From Nonomuraea sp. NEAU-A123 (GTDB lineage Bacteria; Actinomycetota; Actinomycetes; Streptosporangiales; Streptosporangiaceae), in contig NZ_JAHFZZ010000007.1 in the NCBI RefSeq assembly GCF_018603905.1, forward strand, positions 124,001 through 188,000: 64,000 bases of DNA, written 5' to 3'. The position numbers were made by a program, and so were the translations under genes. Under the pieces are notes generated by a model that made no database searches, had not been told where the DNA came from, and saw only the letters and a list, made by a program, of their open reading frames with translations. This document shows positions 16,094 to 29,147 of the stretch, piece after piece. Each line of letters begins with the position of its first letter. Position 1 is the first letter of the stretch.

Positions 16094-16444
16094 TCATTGA
16101 CGACGCAGAACGTACCCGACGTAGGAGAACAACACGAGAATGGCAACCCCCAGGCGCGCCAAGTTCGCGTATTCCTCCGGGTAGATCACGCCTTCGATGT
16201 AGTGGTCGATGAAGCCGGTGGGTGGGAGCCCCTGGAGGCCGGCGCTGCGGCGCCCCCAATCCTCTACGACCGTAAGCGGGCACTCTACACCTGTGGTCAG
16301 CGAGATCACGCCCCAGGTCACGACCGCGAGATGGGCCCAGATCGTGCGCCGCCAGCGCCATGCGACATACCCGCCCACGGCCATGTAGACCAGGAAGGCG
16401 AAGTGCACCACCATCGCGGCATCCGCGATGAGGCGATACATCAT
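16094..16444 (-). CDS. DUF2784 membrane protein
   Basis: 116 residues, about four hydrophobic segments, matching the small DUF2784 family (MMYRLIADAAMVVHFAFLVY at the N-terminus, TGVECPLTVVEDW in the centre, FIDHYIEGVIYPEEYANLAR towards the end). The start is the ATG that overlaps the subtilase stop (ATGA). The function is unknown; acidic and His residues in the central motif suggest a ligand or metal site. It is probably translated together with the upstream lipoprotein protease. Confidence 0.85.
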   Translation of the reverse strand: MMYRLIADAAMVVHFAFLVYMAVGGYVAWRWRRTIWAHLAVVTWGVISLTTGVECPLTVVEDWGRRSAGLQGLPPTGFIDHYIEGVIYPEEYANLARLGVAILVLFSYVGYVLRRQ

Positions 16445-18255
16445 GGTCTGACGGTAGCCGCCTTCCAGGCGTCGACGATGCCGTGACCGTAGAAACCGTT
16501 CTTGGACTTGCCGCCCTCGCAGGTCTGCTTGTCGCTCTCGCCGAAGACCTCGTAGGTGAACGTGCGCGGTGACGGGCACGCCTTGTGGTCGGCGGTCTTG
16601 TACAGGAGCTTCTCGACCGTGGCCGGGGAGAGCGCCACACCGCCCTTGCCGGACTTGCCGAAGCGGCTGATCAGGATCGCGGCGACACCGGTCGCGTGCG
16701 GGGACGCCATCGAGGTGCCGTCGAGGTACTGGTAGTAGGAGCAGGTCCCGCCGGTGCAGGAACGGACGACGTTGGTGCTCTTCGGCTTGCCCGACTTGTC
16801 GAGCATCCCAGTACGGCGGAGCACGGACTCAGGGGCGGCGGCCAGGACCGACCTGGTGGCCGAGATGCCCTTGCCGTCCGACGCGTCACCGCCGGGTGCG
16901 GACAGGTCGTTCTGCTCGATCCCGTAGTCGCTGTAACTGGCCTTGCGGCCGGACGGGCCCACGGCGGAGACCGAGATGACGCCCTTGGACTCGGCGGGCA
17001 CGTTGATGCAGGAGTTGTCGACCTTGCGGGTCTTCTCGTCGCCGCGCGGGTAGCCGGGGCTGCTCGTGTCCACCTTGGGCCGGCCCAGGTCGGTGGAGCC
17101 GTTGCCGAGCGCGGAGATGAGCGTGACGCCCTTCTTGCGGGCGTAGTCGAGTGCCCGCTGCATGCCGGTGATGATCGCGCGCTGCTGCAGCTGCTGCTTC
17201 TTGCTGTCGGCCTTGTTGTGGGCGCAGTTGAACAGCCACGGGTCGACGTAGTAGCTCATGTTCACCACGTCCACGCCGATGTCGGCCGCGTACGTGAGCG
17301 CGTCGAGGCTGGGCTTGAGGAAGAAGAACCCGGAGTCCTGCCCCGCCCTGATGTTGACCAGCTGCACACCCGGCGCCACGCCCGCGATGCCGATGTGGTT
17401 CAGCGGGGAGCCGATCGTGCTGGCCACGTGGGTGCCGTGGCCCTCGTCGTCCTCGTCGACCGGGTCCTTGCAGCTCGCCACCTCACAGGGGCCGTCAAGG
17501 GTGTCGCCGTTCTCGTCCTTCGGCTTGTCGGTGACGAAGTTGCGGCTGAGGGCGCGGTTGAAGTTCGGGGCTATGTCTGGGTGTTTGCCGTCGATGCCGG
17601 TGTCAATGACGCCGACGAGCACCTTCTTGGTGCCGGGCGCCTTCTTGTTGGCACGGTCGGCGCCGATCATCTTCATGTCCCATTGGCGGCCGGCGAGCGG
17701 CTCCCCCGCGACGCCCCTCATGGCCGACGCGTCGGGGAACGCCCGCGGCACCAGCGAGCCCCGGACACCGGACGCGAGCGCGCCAACGCCCGTCATGGTG
17801 TGGTCAGCGGAGGCGCCCGTCACACTGCCGTTACCGGAAGCGAGCGCGCCCGACGTGCTCCGGGCACCGGACGCGCCCACGGCCGCTGCGCTCGGGGCGC
17901 TGGCGGCGGGCGTGGTCGGAGCGCTGGCGGCGAGCGTGGGCGCGAAGCCGATTTCGCGGTCGGTTGTGACGCCCACGACGGACTGGTCTGAGCCGAGGGC
18001 GTCGACGAACGCGTCGCCGCCGCCCTTGGCCAGGACATAGCCGAGCTTGGTGTCGGTGGTGACGATGTGGCCGCCCGCGTGCTCGACGGTGGCGAGCGCC
18101 GCACGCTCCCGCCCGTCGGCGTAGAAGACGAGGTACTCCTTGTCCGGCCCCGCGTCCAGCCCCGACTTGAGAGCCGCGGGAGCCCCGGAAGGCGCGCAGG
18201 ACGCGAGCGAGACTGCCACGGCCAAGGCCGTCAGGCCCGAGGCGAATCGCCTCAT
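16441..18255 (-). CDS. Subtilisin-like (S8) serine protease lipoprotein
   Basis: 604 residues. The ATG 18255 has GGGGGAAT before it and gives a signal peptide with lipobox LASC (Cys20), so the protease is anchored to the outer face of the membrane. An I9-like pro-region (about 38-105) is followed by a Ser/Ala/Thr/Gly-rich linker (106-165) and the S8 domain: Asp218 in VGVIDTGIDG, His273 in EGHGTHVAST, oxyanion Asn385 in ALGNG, Ser515 in LDGTSMASPHATGVAA. An insertion with paired Cys lies between Asp and His. All triad residues are intact. Substrate unknown. Confidence 0.94.
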   Translation of the reverse strand: MRRFASGLTALAVAVSLASCAPSGAPAALKSGLDAGPDKEYLVFYADGRERAALATVEHAGGHIVTTDTKLGYVLAKGGGDAFVDALGSDQSVVGVTTDREIGFAPTLAASAPTTPAASAPSAAAVGASGARSTSGALASGNGSVTGASADHTMTGVGALASGVRGSLVPRAFPDASAMRGVAGEPLAGRQWDMKMIGADRANKKAPGTKKVLVGVIDTGIDGKHPDIAPNFNRALSRNFVTDKPKDENGDTLDGPCEVASCKDPVDEDDEGHGTHVASTIGSPLNHIGIAGVAPGVQLVNIRAGQDSGFFFLKPSLDALTYAADIGVDVVNMSYYVDPWLFNCAHNKADSKKQQLQQRAIITGMQRALDYARKKGVTLISALGNGSTDLGRPKVDTSSPGYPRGDEKTRKVDNSCINVPAESKGVISVSAVGPSGRKASYSDYGIEQNDLSAPGGDASDGKGISATRSVLAAAPESVLRRTGMLDKSGKPKSTNVVRSCTGGTCSYYQYLDGTSMASPHATGVAAILISRFGKSGKGGVALSPATVEKLLYKTADHKACPSPRTFTYEVFGESDKQTCEGGKSKNGFYGHGIVDAWKAATVRP

Positions 18256-18358
18256 TATTCCCCCATCCACCGCGTCACCCCAGAAACTGCATCTTCCCGA
18301 CACCAGTCGCCCGATGCAACTTTGTCGCAAAATTTCGGTCTTTGTGGGGCAAAATTGG

Positions 18359-19831
18359 TCAGCTCTGTGAAGCGTGTTGAATCAGGCGAACGTTCTTGAG
18401 CGCCACGAGCAGCCCCGCGCCGAGCAGCAGGATCGGCACCAGCCAGGCGAACACCCCGGTGACCGCCCCCGAGAACGCGACCTGAGTGGCGTGCCGCGCC
18501 GCCTCCGGCAGGGCCTGGATGGCCTCGGGCGTGACCGACGCCTGCCCTGCCCCCAACCGGCCGCTGAACACGGCGCCCAGCACCGAGACTCCCACGGCCC
18601 CGCCGATGCTACGTGCGAAGGTGACCGCCGAGGTGGCCGCTCCCCTGTCGGCGGCGGGCGTGGTCGTCTGCACGGCCAGGAGCAGGTTCTGCAGCACCAT
18701 GCCGAGCCCGGCGCCGAACAGCACCATGTACGCGCTGGAGGCGAACGTGCTCGTGCTGAGGTCCATGGTCGAGAACAGCGCCGCCGCGACGGCCGCGAGC
18801 AGCGTGCCCGTGACGATGAACCACTTGTAGGTGCCGAGCCGGGTGACGAACTGCCCGACGAAGGTCGACGAGACGATCATCCCGATCATCAGCGGGAGCA
18901 GCAGCAGCCCGGAGTTCGAGGCGGTCGCGCCGGTGGCGAGCTGCAGGAACAGCGGCAGGAACGTGGCCGCGCCCAGCATGGCCGTGGCCAGCAGCGTCAC
19001 CGCCGCCGCCCCGAGCGTGAACGTCCTGTCGCGGAACAGCCTCAACGGCAGCACCGGCTCCGCCGCGGCCCGCTCGACCAGCACGAACAGCACAGTCAGC
19101 AGCACCGCCCCCGCGCCGAGCCCGATGATGAGGGGCGAGGACCAAGCGTACGAGGTGCCGGCCCAGGAGGCGAGCAGCGTCAGGCAGGTGAGGACGCCGG
19201 AGATCAGCGCGGCCCCGAGCCAGTCCACGCGGTGCGGCGACGTGCGGCGCGGCAGCCGCAGCACGGCGAAGGCGACGGCCAGCGCGATGGCGCCGAGCGG
19301 CAGGTTGATGTAGAAGATCCACCGCCACGAGACGTGTTCGGTGAGGTAGCCGCCGATGATCGGCCCGGCGATCGAGGCCACGCCGAAGACGGCGCCGAAG
19401 ATGCCCTGGAACTTGGCCCGTTCGCGCGGTGTGGCGATGTCGGCCGAGATCGTCATGGTCAGCACCATGAGCCCGCCCGCGCCGATGCCCTGGAAGGCCC
19501 GGAACAGGATGAGCTGCGTCATGGACTGCGCGACCCCGCACAGCGCGGAGCCGATGAGGAACAGCACGATGGCCGACAGGTAGAGGCGCCGGCGGCCGTA
19601 CATGTCGCTGAGCTTGCCGTAGAGGGGCGTGGCGATGCCGGCGGTCAGGGCGAACGCCGTGACCAGCCAGGAGAGGTTCGCCAGGCCGTGGAGCTCGCCC
19701 ACGATGGTGGGCATGGCGGTCGCCACGACCGTCTGGTCGATGGCGGCCAGGAACATGGTCAGCATGAGCGAGCCCATGCTGATCCAAAGATTCCGTTGTG
19801 GTGGGGACTCGGGGACGGTTGTCGATACCAT
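18359..19831 (-). CDS. MFS drug/proton antiporter, DHA2 (EmrB/QacA) type
   Basis: 490 residues, predicted 14 membrane spans. The N-terminal motif AAIDQTVVATAMPTIVGEL carries the membrane-embedded acidic residue of DHA2 exporters. LYGKLSDMYGRRRLY is motif A and GPIIGGYLTEHVSWRWIFYIN is motif C. It is predicted to export hydrophobic drugs or an endogenous compound. It lies 94 bp downstream of a TetR gene on the same strand; the palindromic sites before tetR would control both. Confidence 0.93.
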   Translation of the reverse strand: MVSTTVPESPPQRNLWISMGSLMLTMFLAAIDQTVVATAMPTIVGELHGLANLSWLVTAFALTAGIATPLYGKLSDMYGRRRLYLSAIVLFLIGSALCGVAQSMTQLILFRAFQGIGAGGLMVLTMTISADIATPRERAKFQGIFGAVFGVASIAGPIIGGYLTEHVSWRWIFYINLPLGAIALAVAFAVLRLPRRTSPHRVDWLGAALISGVLTCLTLLASWAGTSYAWSSPLIIGLGAGAVLLTVLFVLVERAAAEPVLPLRLFRDRTFTLGAAAVTLLATAMLGAATFLPLFLQLATGATASNSGLLLLPLMIGMIVSSTFVGQFVTRLGTYKWFIVTGTLLAAVAAALFSTMDLSTSTFASSAYMVLFGAGLGMVLQNLLLAVQTTTPAADRGAATSAVTFARSIGGAVGVSVLGAVFSGRLGAGQASVTPEAIQALPEAARHATQVAFSGAVTGVFAWLVPILLLGAGLLVALKNVRLIQHASQS

Positions 19832-19925
19832 GACTGGACTCCGTGCTTCTTTCGCGAGGGCAGGAGGAATCGGCGGCGATCGGGGGTGCCACCCCGGTCG
19901 CCGCTCACTGTGGGTTGTGTATGGG

Positions 19926-20507
19926 TCAGAGTCCGCGTTCGAGCAGCGTGAACGCCTCGTCGAGCAGCTCTTCGACCGGCTCGCCCGCGTCCAGCGACTC
20001 CTGGATGGCCGAGATCATCGCCCCGAACGACCCGACGACCAGCAGCCTGGCGTGCAGCCCGCTGGTGACGCCCGGCCGCCGCCTGACGATGTCGAGGGTC
20101 TTCTGCATGACCTTCGACTGGTCGGCGGCCCTGACCTTGGCGGACAGCTCCGGATGGCGGTTGTGCAGCTCAATGAACGGCTGCATCTCCTCCCACACCG
20201 GCCGCTTCCGGACGCCGAGCTCCTTCGACACCGCTTTCAGGGACTGGAAGACCGGCTCGTCGTCGGGTCGGGCCTGGAGCAGCTCCACCACCTCTTCGGG
20301 CTGCCAGACGGGCTCCATGACGAGCGCCTCTTCCTTCGAGGCGAAGTAGTTGAAGAACGTGCGCGGCGAGATGTCGGCCGCCGCGCTGATGGCCTCCACG
20401 GTCGCGGCCTCGGGCCCACCGTCGAGCGCGATCTGGACGGCGGCCCTCCGGATGGCCTGCCGCTTCTCACGCCGACGCCGCTCCCGCCGCTCCTGCGGAC
20501 TCTCCAT
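19926..20507 (-). CDS. TetR-family repressor of the adjacent MFS exporter
   Basis: 193 residues from ATG 20507. The N-terminal TetR HTH is RAAVQIALDGGPEAATVEAI then AADISPRTFFNYFASKEEAL, preceded by a very basic arm (RRERRRREKRQ). The C-terminal domain is divergent and presumably senses the exporter substrate. Open frame upstream to a TTG at 20543 would run through the palindromic operator, so the ATG is preferred. Confidence 0.9.
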   Translation of the reverse strand: MESPQERRERRRREKRQAIRRAAVQIALDGGPEAATVEAISAAADISPRTFFNYFASKEEALVMEPVWQPEEVVELLQARPDDEPVFQSLKAVSKELGVRKRPVWEEMQPFIELHNRHPELSAKVRAADQSKVMQKTLDIVRRRPGVTSGLHARLLVVGSFGAMISAIQESLDAGEPVEELLDEAFTLLERGL

Positions 20508-20521
20508 ACCGTGCACTCTAC

Positions 20522-20568
20522 GCAAGACTTGCACAGTCTGCAATGGTTACACGGAATGCAAGACTTGC
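20522..20568. promoter_or_regulatory. Twin palindromic operators for the TetR regulator
   Basis: The perfect palindrome GCAAGACTTGC occurs twice (20522-20532 and 20558-20568), 36 bp centre to centre, directly upstream of the tetR start. Degenerate half-sites (GTCTGCAATG, CTATGCAAAG) lie beside them. The sites are separated by about 3.5 helical turns. Confidence 0.75.
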
Positions 20569-20586
20569 GGGCTATGCAAAGGAGCA

Positions 20587-20700
20587 GGCATGGTCAAGAG
20601 TACGCACGTCACGGTGCCCGGCCCCGTAAACCGCAGGAGCGTGCCCCTGGACGGAGCCCGGCCACGTATGGCGGGTGGGGCCCACCGGGCTGGCCGTAAA
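20587..20700 (-). repeat. ~114-bp dispersed repeat, copy D (between gltD and tetR)
   Basis: On the minus strand TTTACGGCCAGCCC is followed by GGCCCCACCC, CGTCCAGGGGCACGCTCCT, GCACCGTGACGTGCGTA and CTTGACCATG. It has the same order of blocks as copies A-C, and the same orientation as the upstream gene gltD, whose stop is at 20779. Confidence 0.82.
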
Positions 20701-20719
20701 GGAGAAGCGGGTTGAAAAG

Positions 20720-20754
20720 GAAGCGCCCGCCCGGGCGAGCCGGACGGGCGCTTC
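20720..20754 (-). terminator. Terminator of the gltBD operon
   Basis: A 10-bp stem GAAGCGCCCG/CGGGCGCTTC with an inner G/C-rich loop is followed on the minus strand by TTTTC. It lies 25 bp after the gltD stop. Confidence 0.85.
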
Positions 20755-20778
20755 TGGAAACGCGGTAGAACGGACGGA

Positions 20779-22257
20779 TCAGACGAGCGGCCGCGCTGTC
20801 GGCAGGATCGGGTACGGCAGGGACGTCTCGCCGGAGAGGAAGCGGTCCACTCCGGAGGCGGCCGCGCGGCCTTCGGCGATCGCCCAGACGATGAGCGACT
20901 GCCCCCGGCCTATGTCACCCGCCACGAAGACCCCATCGACCTTGGACATGTACGTCTTGTCGCGAGAGACATTTCCGCGCGCGTCGTAGAAGCCGTCCCC
21001 GCCGACGTCGGCGAGGTCCTGGAGCAGCGCTCCCTTCTCCGGGCCGAGGAAGCCCATCGAGAGCGTGACGAGCTCGGCCGGGATCTCCCGCTCGGTGCCC
21101 GGGATCGGCTTGAAGCCGTGCTGCGGCCCCTCGACCTCGACCAGCCGCAATGCGCGGATATTTCCGGACTCGTCGCCGACGAACTCGGTCGTCGAGACCG
21201 CGTACACCCGCGCGCCCCCGCCATCCTCCAGCTCCTCGTGCGCGCTCTCCATCTTGAACAGGATGGGGAACGTCGGCCACGGCTGGCCGCCGGCCCGGAC
21301 GACGGGCGGCCGCGGCATGATCTCCAGCTGGGTGACCGACTCGGCCCCCTGCCGGATCGCGGTGCCGATGCAGTCGGCCCCGGTGTCGCCGCCGCCGATG
21401 ACCACGACGTGCTTGCCCTTGGCCGAGATCGGGGACTCGCCGAGGTCGCCCTCCTGCACCTTGTTCGACAGGGGCAGGTACTCCATCGCCTGGTAGACGC
21501 CGCCCAGCTCGCGCCCGGTGATCGGCAGGTCGCGCCACTGCGTGGCCCCGCCCGCCAGCACCACCGCATCGAACTCGGCGCGCAGTTGCGCCGCCGTGAT
21601 GTCCACGCCGACGTTCACGCCGGTGCGGAACTCGGTGCCCTCGGCCCGCATCTGGTCCAGGCGCCGCTCGATGTGGCGCTTCTCCATCTTGAACTCGGGG
21701 ATGCCGTAACGCAGCAGGCCGCCGATGCGGTCCGCGCGCTCGAACACCACCACGTCGTGGCCCGCCCTGGTGAGCTGCTGGGCCGCGGCCAGCCCGGCGG
21801 GACCCGAGCCGACGACCGCGACCTTCTTGCCCGTCTTCACCAGAGCCGGCTGCGGGGTCACCCAGCCCTCGTCGAACGCGCGGTCGATGATCTCGACCTC
21901 GACGCGCTTGATCGCCACCGGGTCGGAGTTGATGCCGAGCACGCACGCCGCCTCACACGGAGCCGGGCAGAGCCGGCCGGTGAACTCCGGGAAGTTGTTC
22001 GTGGCGTGCAGCCGCTCGATCGCCTCCCGCCAGTCGGTGCGGTAGACGAGGTCGTTCCACTCGGGGATGAGGTTCCCGAGCGGGCACCCGTTGTGGCAGA
22101 ACGGGATGCCGCAGTCCATGCAGCGAGCCGCCTGCTTGGTCAGCTTTTCCTGGGAGAAGTCCTGGTAGACCTCCTGCCAGTCGCCGATGCGGACGTCGAT
22201 GGGGCGGCGCTCGGGCAGCTCCCGGTCGTGCGTGAGAAAACCCTTGGGGTCAGCCAT
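20779..22257 (-). CDS. gltD: Glutamate synthase (NADPH) small subunit GltD
   Basis: 492 residues. It passes electrons from NADPH through FAD and Fe-S clusters to GltB for glutamate formation from glutamine and 2-oxoglutarate. N-terminal cysteines for two 4Fe-4S clusters are in AARCMDCGIPFCHNGCPLGN and RLCPAPCEAACVLG. The FAD motif is VVGSGPAGLAAAQQL and the NADPH motif is VVIGGGDTGADCIG. The C-terminal GDIGRGQSLIVWAIAEGR is typical. It starts 14 bp after gltB, forming a two-gene operon. Confidence 0.96.
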   Translation of the reverse strand: MADPKGFLTHDRELPERRPIDVRIGDWQEVYQDFSQEKLTKQAARCMDCGIPFCHNGCPLGNLIPEWNDLVYRTDWREAIERLHATNNFPEFTGRLCPAPCEAACVLGINSDPVAIKRVEVEIIDRAFDEGWVTPQPALVKTGKKVAVVGSGPAGLAAAQQLTRAGHDVVVFERADRIGGLLRYGIPEFKMEKRHIERRLDQMRAEGTEFRTGVNVGVDITAAQLRAEFDAVVLAGGATQWRDLPITGRELGGVYQAMEYLPLSNKVQEGDLGESPISAKGKHVVVIGGGDTGADCIGTAIRQGAESVTQLEIMPRPPVVRAGGQPWPTFPILFKMESAHEELEDGGGARVYAVSTTEFVGDESGNIRALRLVEVEGPQHGFKPIPGTEREIPAELVTLSMGFLGPEKGALLQDLADVGGDGFYDARGNVSRDKTYMSKVDGVFVAGDIGRGQSLIVWAIAEGRAAASGVDRFLSGETSLPYPILPTARPLV

Positions 22258-22271
22258 CGGTTACGCCTCCC

Positions 22272-26780
<4,509 letters not shown>

Positions 26781-26979
26781 TGAATCCCTCCCGTCGTCAT
26801 CGTCTGTCAAGAACTGCTCTACAGGCGGGGACGACGTTGGCCCTGCTGCGTGTGCGTAGAGGTTACAACACCCTGCCGGAATAGTTCCCGCCTGGTCTGC
26901 ATTGCGAACATTGGCGACAATCCCGACATCCGGACTGCTATGTCCCAAACACCGGACCGGTGGCCCGGAATTCCCTCGA

Positions 26980-26985
26980 TAGGGT
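26980..26985 (+). promoter_or_regulatory. -10 element TAGGGT, likely leaderless transcript
   Basis: TAGGGTTGG with the ATG 6 nt after the hexamer; the same TAGGGTTGG string precedes the GTG at 50624. There is no Shine-Dalgarno. Confidence 0.5.
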
Positions 26986-26991
26986 TGGACC

Positions 26992-28533
26992 ATGGACCGT
27001 GACGGGGTGGAACGCCTGCTCGACGAGGCCGGAGTCGACGGCAGGCGGCTGCGGCACGCCCTGACCCTCCTCTGCGACGGGCAGTGGTGGACCCTGTCCG
27101 ACCTGGTCAGGGAGACGGCCACGTCCCGGCGGACGATCGAGGCGCTGCTGCGCGAGGTCTTGGTGGAGCGCTCTGGCGACAGGTTCCGGGTGCCGCTCGC
27201 GCACACGCCCGACTTCCAGGACCTGCTGGCCATGGCCCCGCCGCCGGCGGATCCGGTGGCCCACCTGCTCCCCCACTACGCGGCGGTGCTCGAGCGGCTG
27301 CGCCGCCTCATCGACGAGGCGCCCCGCGCCCGCCACGCGCTGGACCACGTGGCCGCCACCCCGGAGACCGTGCTGCGCAGGGCGTTGCTGCTCGGCGCCC
27401 GCTTCTGGCTGCGGGGCGCGAAGCTGCTCTGCGTGGGCGACCACGACCTCACCTCGCTCGCCGTCAAGCTGGTCCACCCCGAGACCGACGTCACGGTGGT
27501 CGACGTGGACGAGCGCATCCTGGCCTACCTCGACGCCCAGGACCTGGGCGTACACACCCTCTGGGCCGATCTGCGGGTGTCGCTGCCACCGTCGGCCCGC
27601 GGCCACGACCTGGCCCTCACCGACCCGCCGTACACACCGGAGGGGGTCGGGCTCTTCGTGGCGCGCGCGGTCGAGGGGCTGAAGGACGACGGGCGGGTCC
27701 TGCTGGCGTACGGGGCGAGCGAGCGCACCCCGATGCTCGCCCTGAAGGTCCAGGACTCCCTCTCCGCGCTCAACCTCACGTATGAAGCTATTTACCCAGA
27801 TTTCAACCGTTATTTTGGGGCGGAAGCCATCGGCTCCGCCGCCGACCTCTACGTCCTGCGTCCCACCACCAAGACCCGCCCCGCCGTCACCGCCCGCCTC
27901 GACCGTCTCACCACCGCCATCTACACCCAGGGCCCCCAGTCGATCGAGTCCACCGGCTCCCCGGCGGCCGACGGTGGACCTGGCGCGGCGTTCGAGGCCG
28001 ACCTGCTGGTGGGCGACTGGCCGAAGGAGCTGCCGCAGCCGCGGGTGAAGTTGTCCACCTGGCTGGCCAAGCCCTACGCCGCCGCGGTGGAGCGGGTCGC
28101 GATCGCGCTGCCCGCCGGTCTGGAGGCTGCGCTCCCCCGCGTCCTGCTGGCAACGCGCGCTGCCCGGGTGCGGGTCCTGCTGTCCGCCCCGCCTTCCCTC
28201 CCGGACGCCCTGAGGCCCGTCTACGAGCTGACGTCCGACGGCGGCATCCTGGACGCGGTACGACTCCCACAGCCGATCGGTGACGAGGCCGCGGTGCTGC
28301 GGCGGATCCTCGACAACGGGCACGGCAAGCTGGCCAACACCTGGCGCGAGGGGCTCATCGCGGTGGCCCGTTCCCAGGGCACCACGCTCACCAAGAACGA
28401 CGCCCGCTCCCTCATCCGCCAGGCGGCGCCCTGGGCCGAGGGCGTCACCCCGCTGGAGACCCCCCTGCACCGCCTCGCCGACCTGCCCACCACGGTCTCC
28501 GCCACGGTCACGGCCCTGTCCAAGACCACCTGA
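26992..28533 (+). CDS. BpsA-like protein (branched polyamine synthase / Rossmann methyltransferase fold)
   Basis: 513 residues. An N-terminal winged-helix-like part (1-70) precedes an aminopropyltransferase-type Rossmann core: CVGDHDLTSLA (147-157), VVDVDERILAYL (169-180), ALTDPPYTPEG (208-218) and FNRYFGAEA (271-279). This resembles archaeal BpsA, N4-bis(aminopropyl)spermidine synthase (PF01861), except that the second Asp of its GDDDLTS motif is His here. About 200 extra C-terminal residues are not part of the archaeal enzyme. Activity on polyamines in a mesophilic actinomycete is inference; a methyltransferase is the alternative. Divergent from gltB. Confidence 0.72.
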   Translation: MDRDGVERLLDEAGVDGRRLRHALTLLCDGQWWTLSDLVRETATSRRTIEALLREVLVERSGDRFRVPLAHTPDFQDLLAMAPPPADPVAHLLPHYAAVLERLRRLIDEAPRARHALDHVAATPETVLRRALLLGARFWLRGAKLLCVGDHDLTSLAVKLVHPETDVTVVDVDERILAYLDAQDLGVHTLWADLRVSLPPSARGHDLALTDPPYTPEGVGLFVARAVEGLKDDGRVLLAYGASERTPMLALKVQDSLSALNLTYEAIYPDFNRYFGAEAIGSAADLYVLRPTTKTRPAVTARLDRLTTAIYTQGPQSIESTGSPAADGGPGAAFEADLLVGDWPKELPQPRVKLSTWLAKPYAAAVERVAIALPAGLEAALPRVLLATRAARVRVLLSAPPSLPDALRPVYELTSDGGILDAVRLPQPIGDEAAVLRRILDNGHGKLANTWREGLIAVARSQGTTLTKNDARSLIRQAAPWAEGVTPLETPLHRLADLPTTVSATVTALSKTT

Positions 28534-28559
28534 CCCCGGCCCGCACCCACGCGTCAGGT
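28528..28559. terminator. Inverted repeat spanning two convergent stop codons
   Basis: ACCTGAC at 28528 and GTCAGGT at 28553 pair across an 18-nt loop, and each arm contains the stop codon of one convergent gene. The stem is short, so terminator function is uncertain. Confidence 0.4.
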
Positions 28560-29147
28560 CGCCGCGACCACGCGTTTCTGGATGATGTGACCGAGCCCGT
28601 CGAGGGCGAGGAGCTGCGACACCAGGTCCCCCGTCTCCCCGGGCCGCACCGGTCCCGCCCAGGCGACCGTGACGTAGTGGCCGAGCGCCCTGGCCTGCGC
28701 GCGGCTGTGCTCGGCGTCGAACGGGACCGCCTGCCGGACGAAGCCGTCCTTGGAGAGCGCCTTCACCAGCGCGTTCGCCGCCCGCCCGTCGGTGAGGTTG
28801 AAGATGACGAACTGCCCCGCCCCCGAGTCACCCGTGTACGTGGCCCGCAGCGCCTGCGTGCAATTCGCCGCCGAGGCGCCCCAGAGCGCGTCTTCGCAGT
28901 CGGCGAGCTGCTCAGCCGACTCGCGGCGCAGCGGGCCGAGCGTCTCCGTGGCGGGCGTGAACACCTCGCCCACGGTCAGCGGAGCCGCGTCGCGCTGCCG
29001 GGAGTCGATGACCGAGTAGAGCGCCGAGGTCGGCTCGCCGCGGAAGGTGGCCGGCCGGGGCTGGGGTCGCAGGAACAACAGCCAGCCCCCCACGGCGAGC
29101 ACCGCCAGCACGGCGGCGCCCAGCGGGATCGCGACGCGGGCCCGCAT
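28554..29147 (-). CDS. Membrane-anchored protein of unknown function, paralog of the gene upstream
   Basis: 197 residues. One N-terminal transmembrane helix (AIPLGAAVLAVLAVGGWLLF) is followed by an extracytoplasmic domain. Its core (ADCEDALWGASAANCTQALR then FVIFNLTDGRAANALVKAL) is recognisably similar to the upstream neighbour, and both keep two Cys in equivalent places, probably a disulfide. Start by ATGA overlap with the upstream stop. I do not recognise the family. Confidence 0.75.
   Translation of the reverse strand: MRARVAIPLGAAVLAVLAVGGWLLFLRPQPRPATFRGEPTSALYSVIDSRQRDAAPLTVGEVFTPATETLGPLRRESAEQLADCEDALWGASAANCTQALRATYTGDSGAGQFVIFNLTDGRAANALVKALSKDGFVRQAVPFDAEHSRAQARALGHYVTVAWAGPVRPGETGDLVSQLLALDGLGHIIQKRVVAAT

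Noticed and set aside
18374..19951. A 525-codon plus-strand frame
   Set aside because: Antisense of the MFS exporter; composition (Arg/Glu/Gln/Gly) is that of a shadow frame.
9747..21168. ATATTTCCGGA recurring at 9749, 10178 and 21158
   Set aside because: One occurrence is inside gltD coding for a normal ESGNIRAL segment and the contexts differ; with only three hits chance cannot be excluded.
26781..26991. GlnR box in front of gltB
   Set aside because: GTTAC is present near 26860, but the following boxes do not fit the GTnAC-n6-GAAAC pattern.
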